A stretch of DNA of 64,000 bases. Source: Lachnospiraceae bacterium UBA7143 (GTDB lineage: Bacteria > Bacillota > Clostridia > Lachnospirales > Lachnospiraceae). Positions 43,579 to 51,488 of the stretch are shown here, piece by piece. Position 1 is the stretch's first letter. Every line of letters begins with the position of its first letter. The position numbers and the translations under genes were made by a program. The DNA is taken from positions 67,718-131,717 of the forward strand of contig DKWV01000011.1 of NCBI GenBank assembly GCA_002491905.1, in the 5' to 3' direction. Under the pieces are notes generated by a model. That model had not been told where the DNA came from, ran no database searches, and saw only the letters and a list, made by a program, of their open reading frames with translations.

Positions 43579-44422
43579 CCGTTTGACGAAGCATTATGGC
43601 AGGAAGATAGCGGTGGACTGTGTCAGTACAGTTCTGAAGCCGGGGATGTATGGGCTTCTGGGAGAAAACGGCGCGGGAAAGACGACGCTCATGCGCATGC
43701 TGTGCGCCATTTTGGAGCCTACCTCCGGGGAGGTGCTTCTGGATGGCAGAGAGGTGAGTTCCATGGGCGCCGATTACAGGGATTTATTGGGATATCTGCC
43801 GCAGGATTTTGGCTATTATCCGAATGATACAGCCGAGGAGTTTCTGCTGTATATGGCCGCCCTTAAGGGCATTCCGCGAAACCGGGCGAAGAAGCGGGTA
43901 AAGGAACTGTTGGAGACCGTAGGTTTACAAGACGTGGCAGCAAAGAAAATAAAATCCTTTTCGGGAGGGATGAAACAGCGTGTGGGAATTGCGCAGGCGC
44001 TTTTGAACCATCCGAAGATTTTGGTTCTGGATGAGCCGACTGCCGGACTCGACCCGAAGGAGAGGGTGCGTTTCCGCAACCTGATTTCCGATTATGCCAA
44101 GGATAGGATTGTCATTCTGTCCACCTATATCGTGTCGGATATTGAGGCCATTGCGGATGAGGTTTTGCTTATGAGAAAAGGAAAGCTGGTATCACAGGGC
44201 ACGGTCCCGGAACTGACGAAAAGAGCGGAGGGGAAGGTCTGGGAGCTGGCCGTGTCTCCTGCCGAGGCGGCACGGTGGCAGAAAAAGGAGGCGGTCGCCA
44301 ATCTGCGGCATGAGGGGGATCAGGTTATTTTGCGCATTTTGTCGGACGACAGGCCCGCGGAAGAGGCGGTTTGCTGCGAGACGACTCTGGAAGACTTATA
44401 TCTGCAAAGTTTCCGCGAATGA
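43562..44422 (+). CDS. ABC transporter ATP-binding protein
   Basis: Walker A GENGAGKTT, Q-loop region YLPQDFGYYPN, signature SGGMKQR and Walker B ILVLDEPTAGLDP are all present in the first 200 residues. The C-terminal 80 residues match the extension of exporters that pair with ABC-2 permeases. It is in one transcript with the sigma factor, membrane protein and the permease below. The cargo is unknown; bacteriocin or peptide efflux or immunity would fit the type. Confidence 0.92.
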   Translation: MEVSIDRLTKHYGRKIAVDCVSTVLKPGMYGLLGENGAGKTTLMRMLCAILEPTSGEVLLDGREVSSMGADYRDLLGYLPQDFGYYPNDTAEEFLLYMAALKGIPRNRAKKRVKELLETVGLQDVAAKKIKSFSGGMKQRVGIAQALLNHPKILVLDEPTAGLDPKERVRFRNLISDYAKDRIVILSTYIVSDIEAIADEVLLMRKGKLVSQGTVPELTKRAEGKVWELAVSPAEAARWQKKEAVANLRHEGDQVILRILSDDRPAEEAVCCETTLEDLYLQSFRE

Positions 44423-44555
44423 GCAGAGCCAGAAGACGACAGGGACAGGCAGCATGCTTGCATGCGTGACAGGGCATGGCGGCTTATGGCGAGCAACGCG
44501 AGCCTGCGCATTCGTAAGTATAAGGCGGGAGCCGGAAGAAAGGGAGAGATTAAGA

Positions 44556-45764
44556 ATGGAATTATTCAGGCTGGAACATAAAAAATTATGGAGAAAAAAG
44601 AGTACCAGAATCTGTGTCATGTTATGTTTTCTTTATTGTGTGGTAATAGGAAGCTTTCTGGTGTATCAATGGTTTAGTTTTGGGAGCAGGAAAGACAATA
44701 TGGGCGGCAGAAGCTTTGACGGTTACGAGAACATAAGAAATTGTCAGGCTTATTTTTCAAAATATGGGGAACTGACAGATGAGACATTGCAGGAATGGGT
44801 CAGGGATTATCAGAGCGCCCACGAGGCGGAAGACGAACAGACAATGGAAAACTCGGGGTGGCAGATTGTGAACAGTATGCTTAAAGGGCTCTACCCAGAG
44901 CTGGAGGAGGAGGACATGCTTGGCATTATGCTTATGAGCTGTTATGTGGAGCCGGACAAACTCACCGAAGTCTATGAGAGAAGGGAAAAAGCAGTGGAAA
45001 CTTTTCTTGATATCAGTGGACAGACAGGGGCGGAGCGGGAATATCTTCTGCAAATGGACGACAAGGTGCGGGAACCTTTTTCATGGAAATGGGTGGAAGG
45101 TTGGTCTGCTGTTCTCGGCGATCAGGTATCCGGCCTGGGGACGGTTATGGCGCTGTTTCTGGCCATTGTCCTGTCGTCTCTGTTTGCCGGGGAGTGGCAT
45201 GACAATACGAGTGCTCTGATACTGACAACAAAAAACGGATGGAGGAAGCTTGCACTTGCGAAGATTCTCACGGGGATTTCTTTCGCACTGGAACTTTTTG
45301 TACTGCTGGCTGCGGGGATGATCGTGTCACAGCTTGTTTTTCTGGGGACGGAAGGGTGGGATATGCCCATTCAGACGATCAAAATGATTGCGATTGCACC
45401 CATGAATATGCTGCAGGGGGAAATTTATGAGTATGCCTTTACCATGCTTGGCGCGGTGGGATTTGCGGGCGTTGTCATGTTGCTTTCGGCCTGCTGTAAA
45501 AATCACGTGCTGGCGCTTCTCTTGAGTCTGGCGGTGGCATACGGGCCGATGACGGTGAAGGACTTTGCGCCCTACTGGCTGGAGAAGGCATTCGACTTGC
45601 TGCCTCTGGTTGGGAGCGGCGCCGATATTTTTAGAACCAATACCTTTCACCTGCTCGGGCGCTATATCTGGTCGCCCTATCTGCTGATCTGGGTGCCGGT
45701 TCTGCTCGGCGTTTTGTGTCTGCCGCCTGCTGTCAGGGGCTGGGCGAGGCGGATGCGGGGTTGA
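44556..45764 (+). CDS. ABC-2-type transporter permease
   Basis: ATG 44556 gives a 402-residue protein with an N-terminal membrane helix (STRICVMLCFLYCVVIGSFLVY), an exterior domain of about 180 residues and five to six C-terminal helices. This matches ABC-2 permeases. It lies 133 bases after the ATPase gene; the intervening stretch has no clear terminator. The frame is open upstream to 44310 but lacks homology to anything there. Ribosome site GGGAGAG. Confidence 0.8.
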   Translation: MELFRLEHKKLWRKKSTRICVMLCFLYCVVIGSFLVYQWFSFGSRKDNMGGRSFDGYENIRNCQAYFSKYGELTDETLQEWVRDYQSAHEAEDEQTMENSGWQIVNSMLKGLYPELEEEDMLGIMLMSCYVEPDKLTEVYERREKAVETFLDISGQTGAEREYLLQMDDKVREPFSWKWVEGWSAVLGDQVSGLGTVMALFLAIVLSSLFAGEWHDNTSALILTTKNGWRKLALAKILTGISFALELFVLLAAGMIVSQLVFLGTEGWDMPIQTIKMIAIAPMNMLQGEIYEYAFTMLGAVGFAGVVMLLSACCKNHVLALLLSLAVAYGPMTVKDFAPYWLEKAFDLLPLVGSGADIFRTNTFHLLGRYIWSPYLLIWVPVLLGVLCLPPAVRGWARRMRG

Positions 45765-45838
45765 AGAAAAGAATGGATTCCTTGCAGAACACGTTGTCGG
45801 TTAAGGTCTGGACGCGGAGAACAAAGGTTTAGAAAACG

Positions 45839-46558
45839 ATGACAAAAATGAGAGCTTCAAAGAAAAAGAGAAAAAAATACGGGAAAGGACTTGTCATTTT
45901 TTTGCTGGTATGGATTATGGCCGGCGCAATACAAAACAGAAATGATATGCTCCTTTTTCTTATGGACAGCATTGGTGAGAATGCGGATTCGCATGTGATT
46001 CCCGCCTCAGAAGAATGGAATTTGATTGTGGTAAACCGCTGGAATAAAATACCTGAAGATTTTTCGATATCTTTAACGGAATTATCAAACGGTGAGAAGG
46101 TAGACAGCAGGATATATCCTTATTTGCAGGAAATGTTTGATGGAATGAGGGCAGAGGGAATATATCCTGTCGTGCGGGAAGGCTATCGAACAGCGGAGGA
46201 ACAGGAAGAAATATACAACGAAAAGGTACAGGCCTATAGGAACGAGGGATACCTTAGGGCAGGAGCCGAAAGGATTGCAAAAGAATGGGTGGCACTGCCG
46301 GGAACAAGCGAACACCAACTTGGCATAGCGGTTGATATTAATGCAGATAAGACACAATCTACGAATGAAGAGGTATACACGTGGCTTGCCGGGAATGCAT
46401 ACAAATATGGTTTTATATTACGGTATCCGCAGGGAAAAGAAGAAACTACAGGAACCGAATATGAACCGTGGCATTACAGATATGTAGGCAAGGAGGCGGC
46501 GCAAGAAATATTTAATGACCAGATATGTCTGGAAGAATATTGTGAAAATTTGAGATGA
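45839..46558 (+). CDS. VanY/M15B-type D-alanyl-D-alanine carboxypeptidase
   Basis: The 239-residue protein has an N-terminal membrane anchor (about residues 15-31) and an M15 metallopeptidase domain. Zinc ligands are seen in SEHQLGIAVD (His and Asp) and EPWHYRYVG (His), and the substrate motif is VVREGYRTAEEQ. It trims peptidoglycan stem peptides on the cell surface. VanY genes sometimes come with vancomycin-resistance clusters, but no vanH/A/X-like or VanS/R genes are nearby, so a housekeeping role is more likely. Confidence 0.9.
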   Translation: MTKMRASKKKRKKYGKGLVIFLLVWIMAGAIQNRNDMLLFLMDSIGENADSHVIPASEEWNLIVVNRWNKIPEDFSISLTELSNGEKVDSRIYPYLQEMFDGMRAEGIYPVVREGYRTAEEQEEIYNEKVQAYRNEGYLRAGAERIAKEWVALPGTSEHQLGIAVDINADKTQSTNEEVYTWLAGNAYKYGFILRYPQGKEETTGTEYEPWHYRYVGKEAAQEIFNDQICLEEYCENLR

Positions 46559-46588
46559 CTTCGGAAGAAAATGGCATGATGCCATAAA

Positions 46589-47641
46589 TCATGGAAAATT
46601 CTCAGAAGCGTACTGTGTCCCATCCTTCGCAATCAGCAGATATGCTACATCTGCCTGCCCGTCAAGAAAACGGCGTCCTTCCTCCAGCCCAAGACATAAG
46701 CATGATGTGGAAAGGGCATCGGCTTTCACGGAGGAGGGACATATAATCGTCACACTGGCCAGTTCATTGTCCACGGGATAGCCGGTGGCGGTGTCAAGAA
46801 CATGGTGGTAAAGCACACCGTTTTCATCATAGAAACAGCGTTCGTAGATGCCGGAGGTCACCACGGAAGTATCTCTGATCTCTACGGTGTCCAGAGACTT
46901 TCCCGTTTCGGCGAAAGGCTCCTGAATGCCGATACGGAAGGGAGAGCCGTCCGGTTTTTCGCCGACAGCCAGCACATTGCCGCCCAGACTGATCAAAGCG
47001 CTCCCTACGCCCTGCGAGAGCAGATATTCCTTCATTTTATCCGCAATATAGCCTTTGGCGATGAAACCCAGATCAACGGCGGCCTCCGGGTCAGTCAGGG
47101 TGACCGTGCGATAGACGGATTTGCCGGTTTCCTCTGCCGGGGCGGGGCCAAAGCGGATGACGTCATAGGAGACATGTGAGAGCGCCTCTTTGATGGCGGC
47201 ATCTTCCGGCAACTGTGCTTCGTTCTCGGAACCGAAATTCCACAGCTCACTTACCGGGAGGATAGTGGGATCGACAGCGCCCTCCGTGGCATTGGCGTAG
47301 TCCGCTGCCATAACAAGGAGAGACGCGGTCTCCTCCGATACCGTGACGGTATCGCCATGCCCGTGGTTGATGTTCCACACATCCGATCCTTCTTTTGTGG
47401 CACTGAAAAGATTCTCGTATTTTTCCGCCAGGGCAAAACAACCGTCCAGAATCGTTTCATCTTCTGTGTCATATAAAGTAATCTGAATCACCGTGTCGAA
47501 GTAAAATCCTGTCCGGGAGATGGGCTCGATATTTTTGGCACATCCAGTCAGGAGGGCGAAAGCCAGAGCAAGAACCGAGATAAGAGTAGTTCTAAACTTT
47601 ATTATATCTGCTTTTTGATTTGATTTATAAAGTATATTCAT
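46589..47641 (-). CDS. apbE: ApbE-like FAD:protein FMN transferase, lipoprotein
   Basis: ApbE transfers FMN from FAD to a threonine in a [DN]xx[ST]GA[ST] motif of exported proteins, including RnfD and RnfG. The signal peptide ends with lipobox LLTGC, so it is lipid-anchored outside. Family motifs are FYFDTVIQITLYD, AVDLGFIAKGYIADKM, SLGGNVLAVG and HHVLDTATGYPVDN. It is the second gene of a minus-strand pair with an esterase, 33 bases apart. Both rnf targets are about 20 kb away in the same window. Confidence 0.95.
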   Translation of the reverse strand: MNILYKSNQKADIIKFRTTLISVLALAFALLTGCAKNIEPISRTGFYFDTVIQITLYDTEDETILDGCFALAEKYENLFSATKEGSDVWNINHGHGDTVTVSEETASLLVMAADYANATEGAVDPTILPVSELWNFGSENEAQLPEDAAIKEALSHVSYDVIRFGPAPAEETGKSVYRTVTLTDPEAAVDLGFIAKGYIADKMKEYLLSQGVGSALISLGGNVLAVGEKPDGSPFRIGIQEPFAETGKSLDTVEIRDTSVVTSGIYERCFYDENGVLYHHVLDTATGYPVDNELASVTIICPSSVKADALSTSCLCLGLEEGRRFLDGQADVAYLLIAKDGTQYASENFP

Positions 47642-47674
47642 ATGTTTTATTTTCCTGTATCTACTCGCAATTTG

Positions 47675-48508
47675 TTATATATTTTCAATCCACGTAAAAA
47701 ACTTATCCAGCCCCTGATTCTCTTCCCGCGTCTCCAAAAACATCCCCGCCGTATACCACGAATGAGTGTCCTTTTTGTCCACAACGGGATAGAGTTCGCA
47801 TGGATTCCCAAGCGCCTGCGCTTTGTGATAAAAATCCTCCGCACAGGAATAGGAGATCAAACCATCGTGCCTGCTCTGTATTAACAGCATGGGAATCTGG
47901 CTTTTCTCCATAAGAGAGCAGGGTTCACCCTGTACTCTGTCATATCCTTTTGCAAACAGCTGATTCAGAAGAAGCCTGACAGAGAGGGACTGTTTCCCGG
48001 AAAAGCTGTAGGGACCACCGACACCGATAAATCCAATCACATTTGACAGATCAACGCCAAACTGTTTCTGTATTTTTGGACTGTAGCAAAGAATGGCGGA
48101 TAAATGTGCACCTGCAGACGGGCCGGAAATAATGATCTTTGAAGTATCAATTCCTTTTCGTCCCAGGAAGGCAATTGCCGATTTATAACCGTTGCAGACA
48201 TCTTCGATCTGACAGGGGTATTTGTATTTTGGCGACAGCCTGTATCCCAAGGAAAGGAAACGGTAGCCGTTTTTGATGAAACATTGACCTACAAAGTCAA
48301 AGAAATGCGGTGATCCCGCGTTCCAGCCGCCGCCGTGCACCCAGATGATCACTTTATCGCTTGTGGTGCGCTTCGGTTCGTAATATAAGAAATACTGCTG
48401 CCTGTTGTTCCCGAAGGATACGGCCTGCGGCTTTATCATTTTTTTAGCCTGAAGCATTTTTTTGTACAAACCCCAATAACTGACACTTTCCCGAAGGGAA
48501 TCTCTCAT
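47675..48508 (-). CDS. Alpha/beta hydrolase, HSL-type esterase
   Basis: The oxyanion motif HGGGWNAG and the nucleophile elbow GPSAGAH identify an acyl esterase of the hormone-sensitive lipase class; Asp and His of the triad are likely in QSRHDGLISY and DKKDTHSWY. The natural substrate is unknown. ATG 48508 with GGAGG upstream on this strand is preferred to the first in-frame ATG at 48568. Confidence 0.85.
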   Translation of the reverse strand: MRDSLRESVSYWGLYKKMLQAKKMIKPQAVSFGNNRQQYFLYYEPKRTTSDKVIIWVHGGGWNAGSPHFFDFVGQCFIKNGYRFLSLGYRLSPKYKYPCQIEDVCNGYKSAIAFLGRKGIDTSKIIISGPSAGAHLSAILCYSPKIQKQFGVDLSNVIGFIGVGGPYSFSGKQSLSVRLLLNQLFAKGYDRVQGEPCSLMEKSQIPMLLIQSRHDGLISYSCAEDFYHKAQALGNPCELYPVVDKKDTHSWYTAGMFLETREENQGLDKFFTWIENI

Positions 48509-48561
48509 GGCCAAATACCTCCGAACATTGATTTTTATGGTGTAAAGTTGCCATTTCCCAG

Positions 48562-48586
48562 ATATCATGGTATCATATCTTGGTAT
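48562..48586. promoter_or_regulatory. Tandem 12-base repeat in the esterase/GH25 divergent region
   Basis: ATATCATGGTAT (48562-48573) and ATATCTTGGTAT (48575-48586) differ at one base and have a 13-base period. They lie between the divergent starts at 48508 and 48671, and could be a site for a regulator binding one DNA face with loose spacing. Confidence 0.4.
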
Positions 48587-48670
48587 AAAAATACAGAAAA
48601 TAGTGCGGGAATGCTTACATACGGTATTCTCCGATGTAGACGGTTCTTGTCAGAAAGGAATGACCATAAT

Positions 48671-49876
48671 ATGAAGTTACCGGGAGAAGAGGAAATGGGA
48701 ACAGGCGGCACGGGACCGGGCATTATTTATATGGTAGTGGGCGTGTCCGCTTTCATTCTGATTATTCTTTTTGCCGTGTTCAAGAGCAACGACAATAAGC
48801 ACGGGGGCAGCGAATATCTGCAAAAAGTGCAGGAACAGAAAGATGAGGAAGCACAGACGCAGGAGCTTGCAGAAACAGGGGAGGAAGCGGGAGCAGAAGG
48901 CGAAGCAGCGGATGGGAAGCCGAAGCTTCGGGCTGAGGATCTGGATTTCTGGGATATGTATCCGAAGGAAGAGACGGAGCCGGTGGAAGAGACGGAGGAG
49001 ACAGACACGGCGGAGACAGAGGTTCCAAAGAATCCTTTTACCGAAAAGGCAGAACGGGAGAAGGAGAGCGAAAGGCAGAAGGAAGAGGAACAGCTAAACG
49101 ATCCTGCAACAGATGGGAAGCATACCCTGATTACGAACCGGGATGGCTCGGAGGAATGGGTGCTGATCAGTCCCTATCTGACAAAGAATACATTTGATTT
49201 TACTAAAATGGAAGACAAGGCCGGACTGAAGCGCTATATGGAAAACGGCAGAAAGACCTCCTATGTGGGCGTGGACATTTCCAAGCATACGGGGAAGGTT
49301 TATTTTCCGAGCCTTAAGGCGGCGGGTGTGGATTATGTGATGATCCGTCTGGGCAGCCGTGGCTACAGCACAGGGCAGATCACACTTGACGAGAATTTTA
49401 AAGAGAACATTGAGGGGGCGATTGATGCCCAGCTTGATGTGGGAATCTATTTTTATTCTCAGGCCATCTCTCAGGATGAGGCTGTTCAGGAGGCGAATTT
49501 CGTAGTACAGAATCTGGAGCCTTACAGGGCTCATGTGAAGTACCCGGTTGCCTTTAATATGGGCTTTGTGTCCAATGACAATTCGAGAATTGAGGGGCTT
49601 AGCCGGGAGGATAAGACAGCGGTGACGGTAAGCTTCTTAGATGCTGTCAGGGCGTCGGGCTATGTACCCATGATTTATGGGGATAAGGAATGGCTGATCA
49701 AAGAGGTGGATCTGACAAAGCTGCAGGATTATGATGTGTGGCTTTCTCAGGAGGAGGAGATTCCGGATTATCCTTACCGGTATGCCATGTGGCAGTACAA
49801 TACGGACGGCGTATTGAACGGCATAGACGGCGGGGCGGATTTAAATATCTGTTTTGTCAGCTATTCGGAGCGGTAG
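48671..49876 (+). CDS. Membrane-anchored GH25 lysozyme (muramidase)
   Basis: An N-terminal membrane helix (IIYMVVGVSAFILIILFAVF) anchors a 130-residue Glu-rich stalk. The GH25 domain follows from about residue 195 (YVGVDISKHTGKVYFPSLKA, with catalytic-type Asp, and VDYVMIRLGSRGYSTG; VGIYFYSQAISQDEAVQEANF). It would cleave the glycan strands of peptidoglycan. ATG 48671 is used; upstream in-frame codons lie in the divergent promoter region. Its last 16 bases overlap the end of the convergent HNH/AP2 gene. Confidence 0.88.
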   Translation: MKLPGEEEMGTGGTGPGIIYMVVGVSAFILIILFAVFKSNDNKHGGSEYLQKVQEQKDEEAQTQELAETGEEAGAEGEAADGKPKLRAEDLDFWDMYPKEETEPVEETEETDTAETEVPKNPFTEKAEREKESERQKEEEQLNDPATDGKHTLITNRDGSEEWVLISPYLTKNTFDFTKMEDKAGLKRYMENGRKTSYVGVDISKHTGKVYFPSLKAAGVDYVMIRLGSRGYSTGQITLDENFKENIEGAIDAQLDVGIYFYSQAISQDEAVQEANFVVQNLEPYRAHVKYPVAFNMGFVSNDNSRIEGLSREDKTAVTVSFLDAVRASGYVPMIYGDKEWLIKEVDLTKLQDYDVWLSQEEEIPDYPYRYAMWQYNTDGVLNGIDGGADLNICFVSYSER

Positions 49877-50658
49877 TTTAAAAGACGGGTAGAAACCTGA
49901 ACGGAATTGTACAGGCCGGCGTAGACATCGGGAGAGATTCCTTCCATGTAATTGGGGGAATAGGCCTTGTCTACGCCGGCTTTTTTTAACAGGTCGATCG
50001 CCTTGTTGTAGGCGATGGCGGCCTCCATTTCCGTGTCGTAGGTGCCAACCTTTACATTGCCTTTTACATGTATTTTTACCTGGTATCTGATGCGGCCTTT
50101 TTCCTGTATGGCGCTTACCCCGTGAAAGCGGTTTATGATTTCGATATTTTCATAGCGCAGATCGTTTCGGCTGCCGTTGATGAAGCGGTAGTCCCGTCCC
50201 TCCACAGCATAGTTTTTGATGCCGTAACGGCTCATAATATTGACCTGCATGCCGTAATCTGCCACGAAATAGTGTCCGCCGCGTCTGGAAATTCGGCGGG
50301 AGGAATAGTAGAACAGATCATCCTTATCAAAGATAAAAAATTCAGTCGGGGAAAAATAATAATAAAAAAAATGAGGACGGATGTAAATGGGTGAGGAAAA
50401 ATAAAGTCCGTTGTCCCGGAAATTAATCAGACAGACCCATTTGGAGAAGGCGAGAGGAGAGTTATCGGTATAATCCTCCAGCCTGATGGAGGAATCGTTT
50501 AAGAGCGCAGAGGCCGTGCAGTAGATCTCATGCGCTTTTTGTCTGTTTTTATGGCTGCCGAGGCTGATATGCTTATTGCGATAAGTTAATGAGGCGCGGT
50601 AGTAGATGGTTCCGTCCTTCTTTTTCGCTGTATATACGCCTGTTAATGGCTGGTTCAT
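49861..50658 (-). CDS. AP2-domain protein with degenerate HNH core, related to homing endonucleases
   Basis: Residues about 5-50 (GVYTAKKKDGTIYYRASLTY, then SLGSHKNRQKAHEIY) and 178-240 (GVSAIQEKGRIRYQVKIHVK, then VGTYDTEMEAAIAYNKA) look like two AP2/ERF DNA-binding modules. Between them, residues 140-178 resemble an HNH_3 endonuclease core (YRFINGSRNDLRYENIEI), but the usual His of the D-H-I-N-G motif is Arg-Phe, so catalysis is doubtful. It is not inside an intron or other gene. It may be a domesticated DNA-binding regulator. RBS AAGGAGG precedes ATG 50658 on this strand. Confidence 0.68.
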   Translation of the reverse strand: MNQPLTGVYTAKKKDGTIYYRASLTYRNKHISLGSHKNRQKAHEIYCTASALLNDSSIRLEDYTDNSPLAFSKWVCLINFRDNGLYFSSPIYIRPHFFYYYFSPTEFFIFDKDDLFYYSSRRISRRGGHYFVADYGMQVNIMSRYGIKNYAVEGRDYRFINGSRNDLRYENIEIINRFHGVSAIQEKGRIRYQVKIHVKGNVKVGTYDTEMEAAIAYNKAIDLLKKAGVDKAYSPNYMEGISPDVYAGLYNSVQVSTRLLNYRSE

Positions 50659-50797
50659 GAGCCAATCCTCCTTTTAAGTAATTGTACCATTTTTGAGAAA
50701 AAAAACAAATTCAGAAATATTTTTCCTTATTTTTGCATAGAATACTGTTGGGTAGTGTTTGTACAGTCGATTTGCAGCAAGATATTGAGGAGAAGAG

Positions 50798-51418
50798 ATG
50801 TACAGGAAATATATTACTGGCTTCTTTTTGGCGGGGATGACCATACTGTCATCATGGCTCTGCGTCAGGGAGCTGAAAATTGACCGAATATCGGCCAAGC
50901 CTGCTTTCCGTATGGAATATCTGGACACCTCGATGGAGGAAGATAAGCAAAGCTTTGTAGAGATGCTGGAAAGCGTATCTTCCGGACAGAGAGTGGTTGA
51001 CTATGAGGTGCTGGAACAGACGAAGAAGTATCAATTGTCGGACAAGGACTATGATGCGCTTCTTCGGATCGTGGAGGCGGAGGCAGGCGGCGAGGATCAG
51101 GACGGAAAGCTTCTGGTGGCCAATGTGGTCTTAAACAGAGTGAACAGCGATATGTTCCCAGATACGGTGTGGGATGTGGTCATGCAGAGAGAGCAGGGGA
51201 TTGCCCAGTTTTCGCCCACCGTGGACGGCAGATACCAGAATGTCCGTGTCAGCGAGGATACGATAGCAGCGGTGGAGCGCGCCCTGTATGGGGAAAATAT
51301 TTCTCAGGGAGCGTTGTATTTCTGCGCCCGCGAAAAGGCCGATTCCGACAAATTAAAATGGTTTGACAGAAAGCTGACCAGACTTTTTTCCTATGGCCAC
51401 CATGAATTCTTCTTATAA
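50798..51418 (+). CDS. Cell-wall hydrolase of the SleB/Hydrolase_2 family
   Basis: The 206-residue protein starts with a membrane helix (FFLAGMTILSSWLCVR) and ends with a SleB-type domain: catalytic Glu in LLRIVEAEAGGEDQDGKLLVA, then NVVLNRVNSDMFPDTVW and a C-terminal GALYFCAREKAD. In sporeformers SleB degrades spore cortex, but the same domain is common in non-sporulation wall hydrolases, and no N-terminal peptidoglycan-binding module is seen here. It stands divergent from the HNH/AP2 gene across 139 bases. Confidence 0.87.
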   Translation: MYRKYITGFFLAGMTILSSWLCVRELKIDRISAKPAFRMEYLDTSMEEDKQSFVEMLESVSSGQRVVDYEVLEQTKKYQLSDKDYDALLRIVEAEAGGEDQDGKLLVANVVLNRVNSDMFPDTVWDVVMQREQGIAQFSPTVDGRYQNVRVSEDTIAAVERALYGENISQGALYFCAREKADSDKLKWFDRKLTRLFSYGHHEFFL

Positions 51419-51424
51419 GGATTA

Positions 51425-51453
51425 TTGCGCGGGCTAGAAAAGTATGTTAAGAT
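51425..51453 (+). promoter_or_regulatory. Promoter of thrC
   Basis: TTGCGC (51425-51430) and TAAGAT (51448-51453) are 17 bases apart, with a TG extension before the -10. The short leader leaves no room for a T-box. Confidence 0.55.
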
Positions 51454-51488
51454 GTACGCGTTGGATTTGAACCCGAAAGAAGAAAGGC

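Noticed and set aside
44423..44555. Possible small gene or RNA between ABC ATPase and permease
   Set aside because: No promoter, ribosome site or stable terminator was seen; the frame extension of the permease here has no domain signal.
45839..46558. Vancomycin-resistance cluster around the VanY gene
   Set aside because: No D-lactate dehydrogenase, D-Ala-D-Lac ligase, VanX or VanS/VanR genes are in the neighbourhood.
51419..51488. T-box or threonine leader before thrC
   Set aside because: The leader after the predicted start is only about 40 bases, with no T-box sequence and no run of threonine codons.
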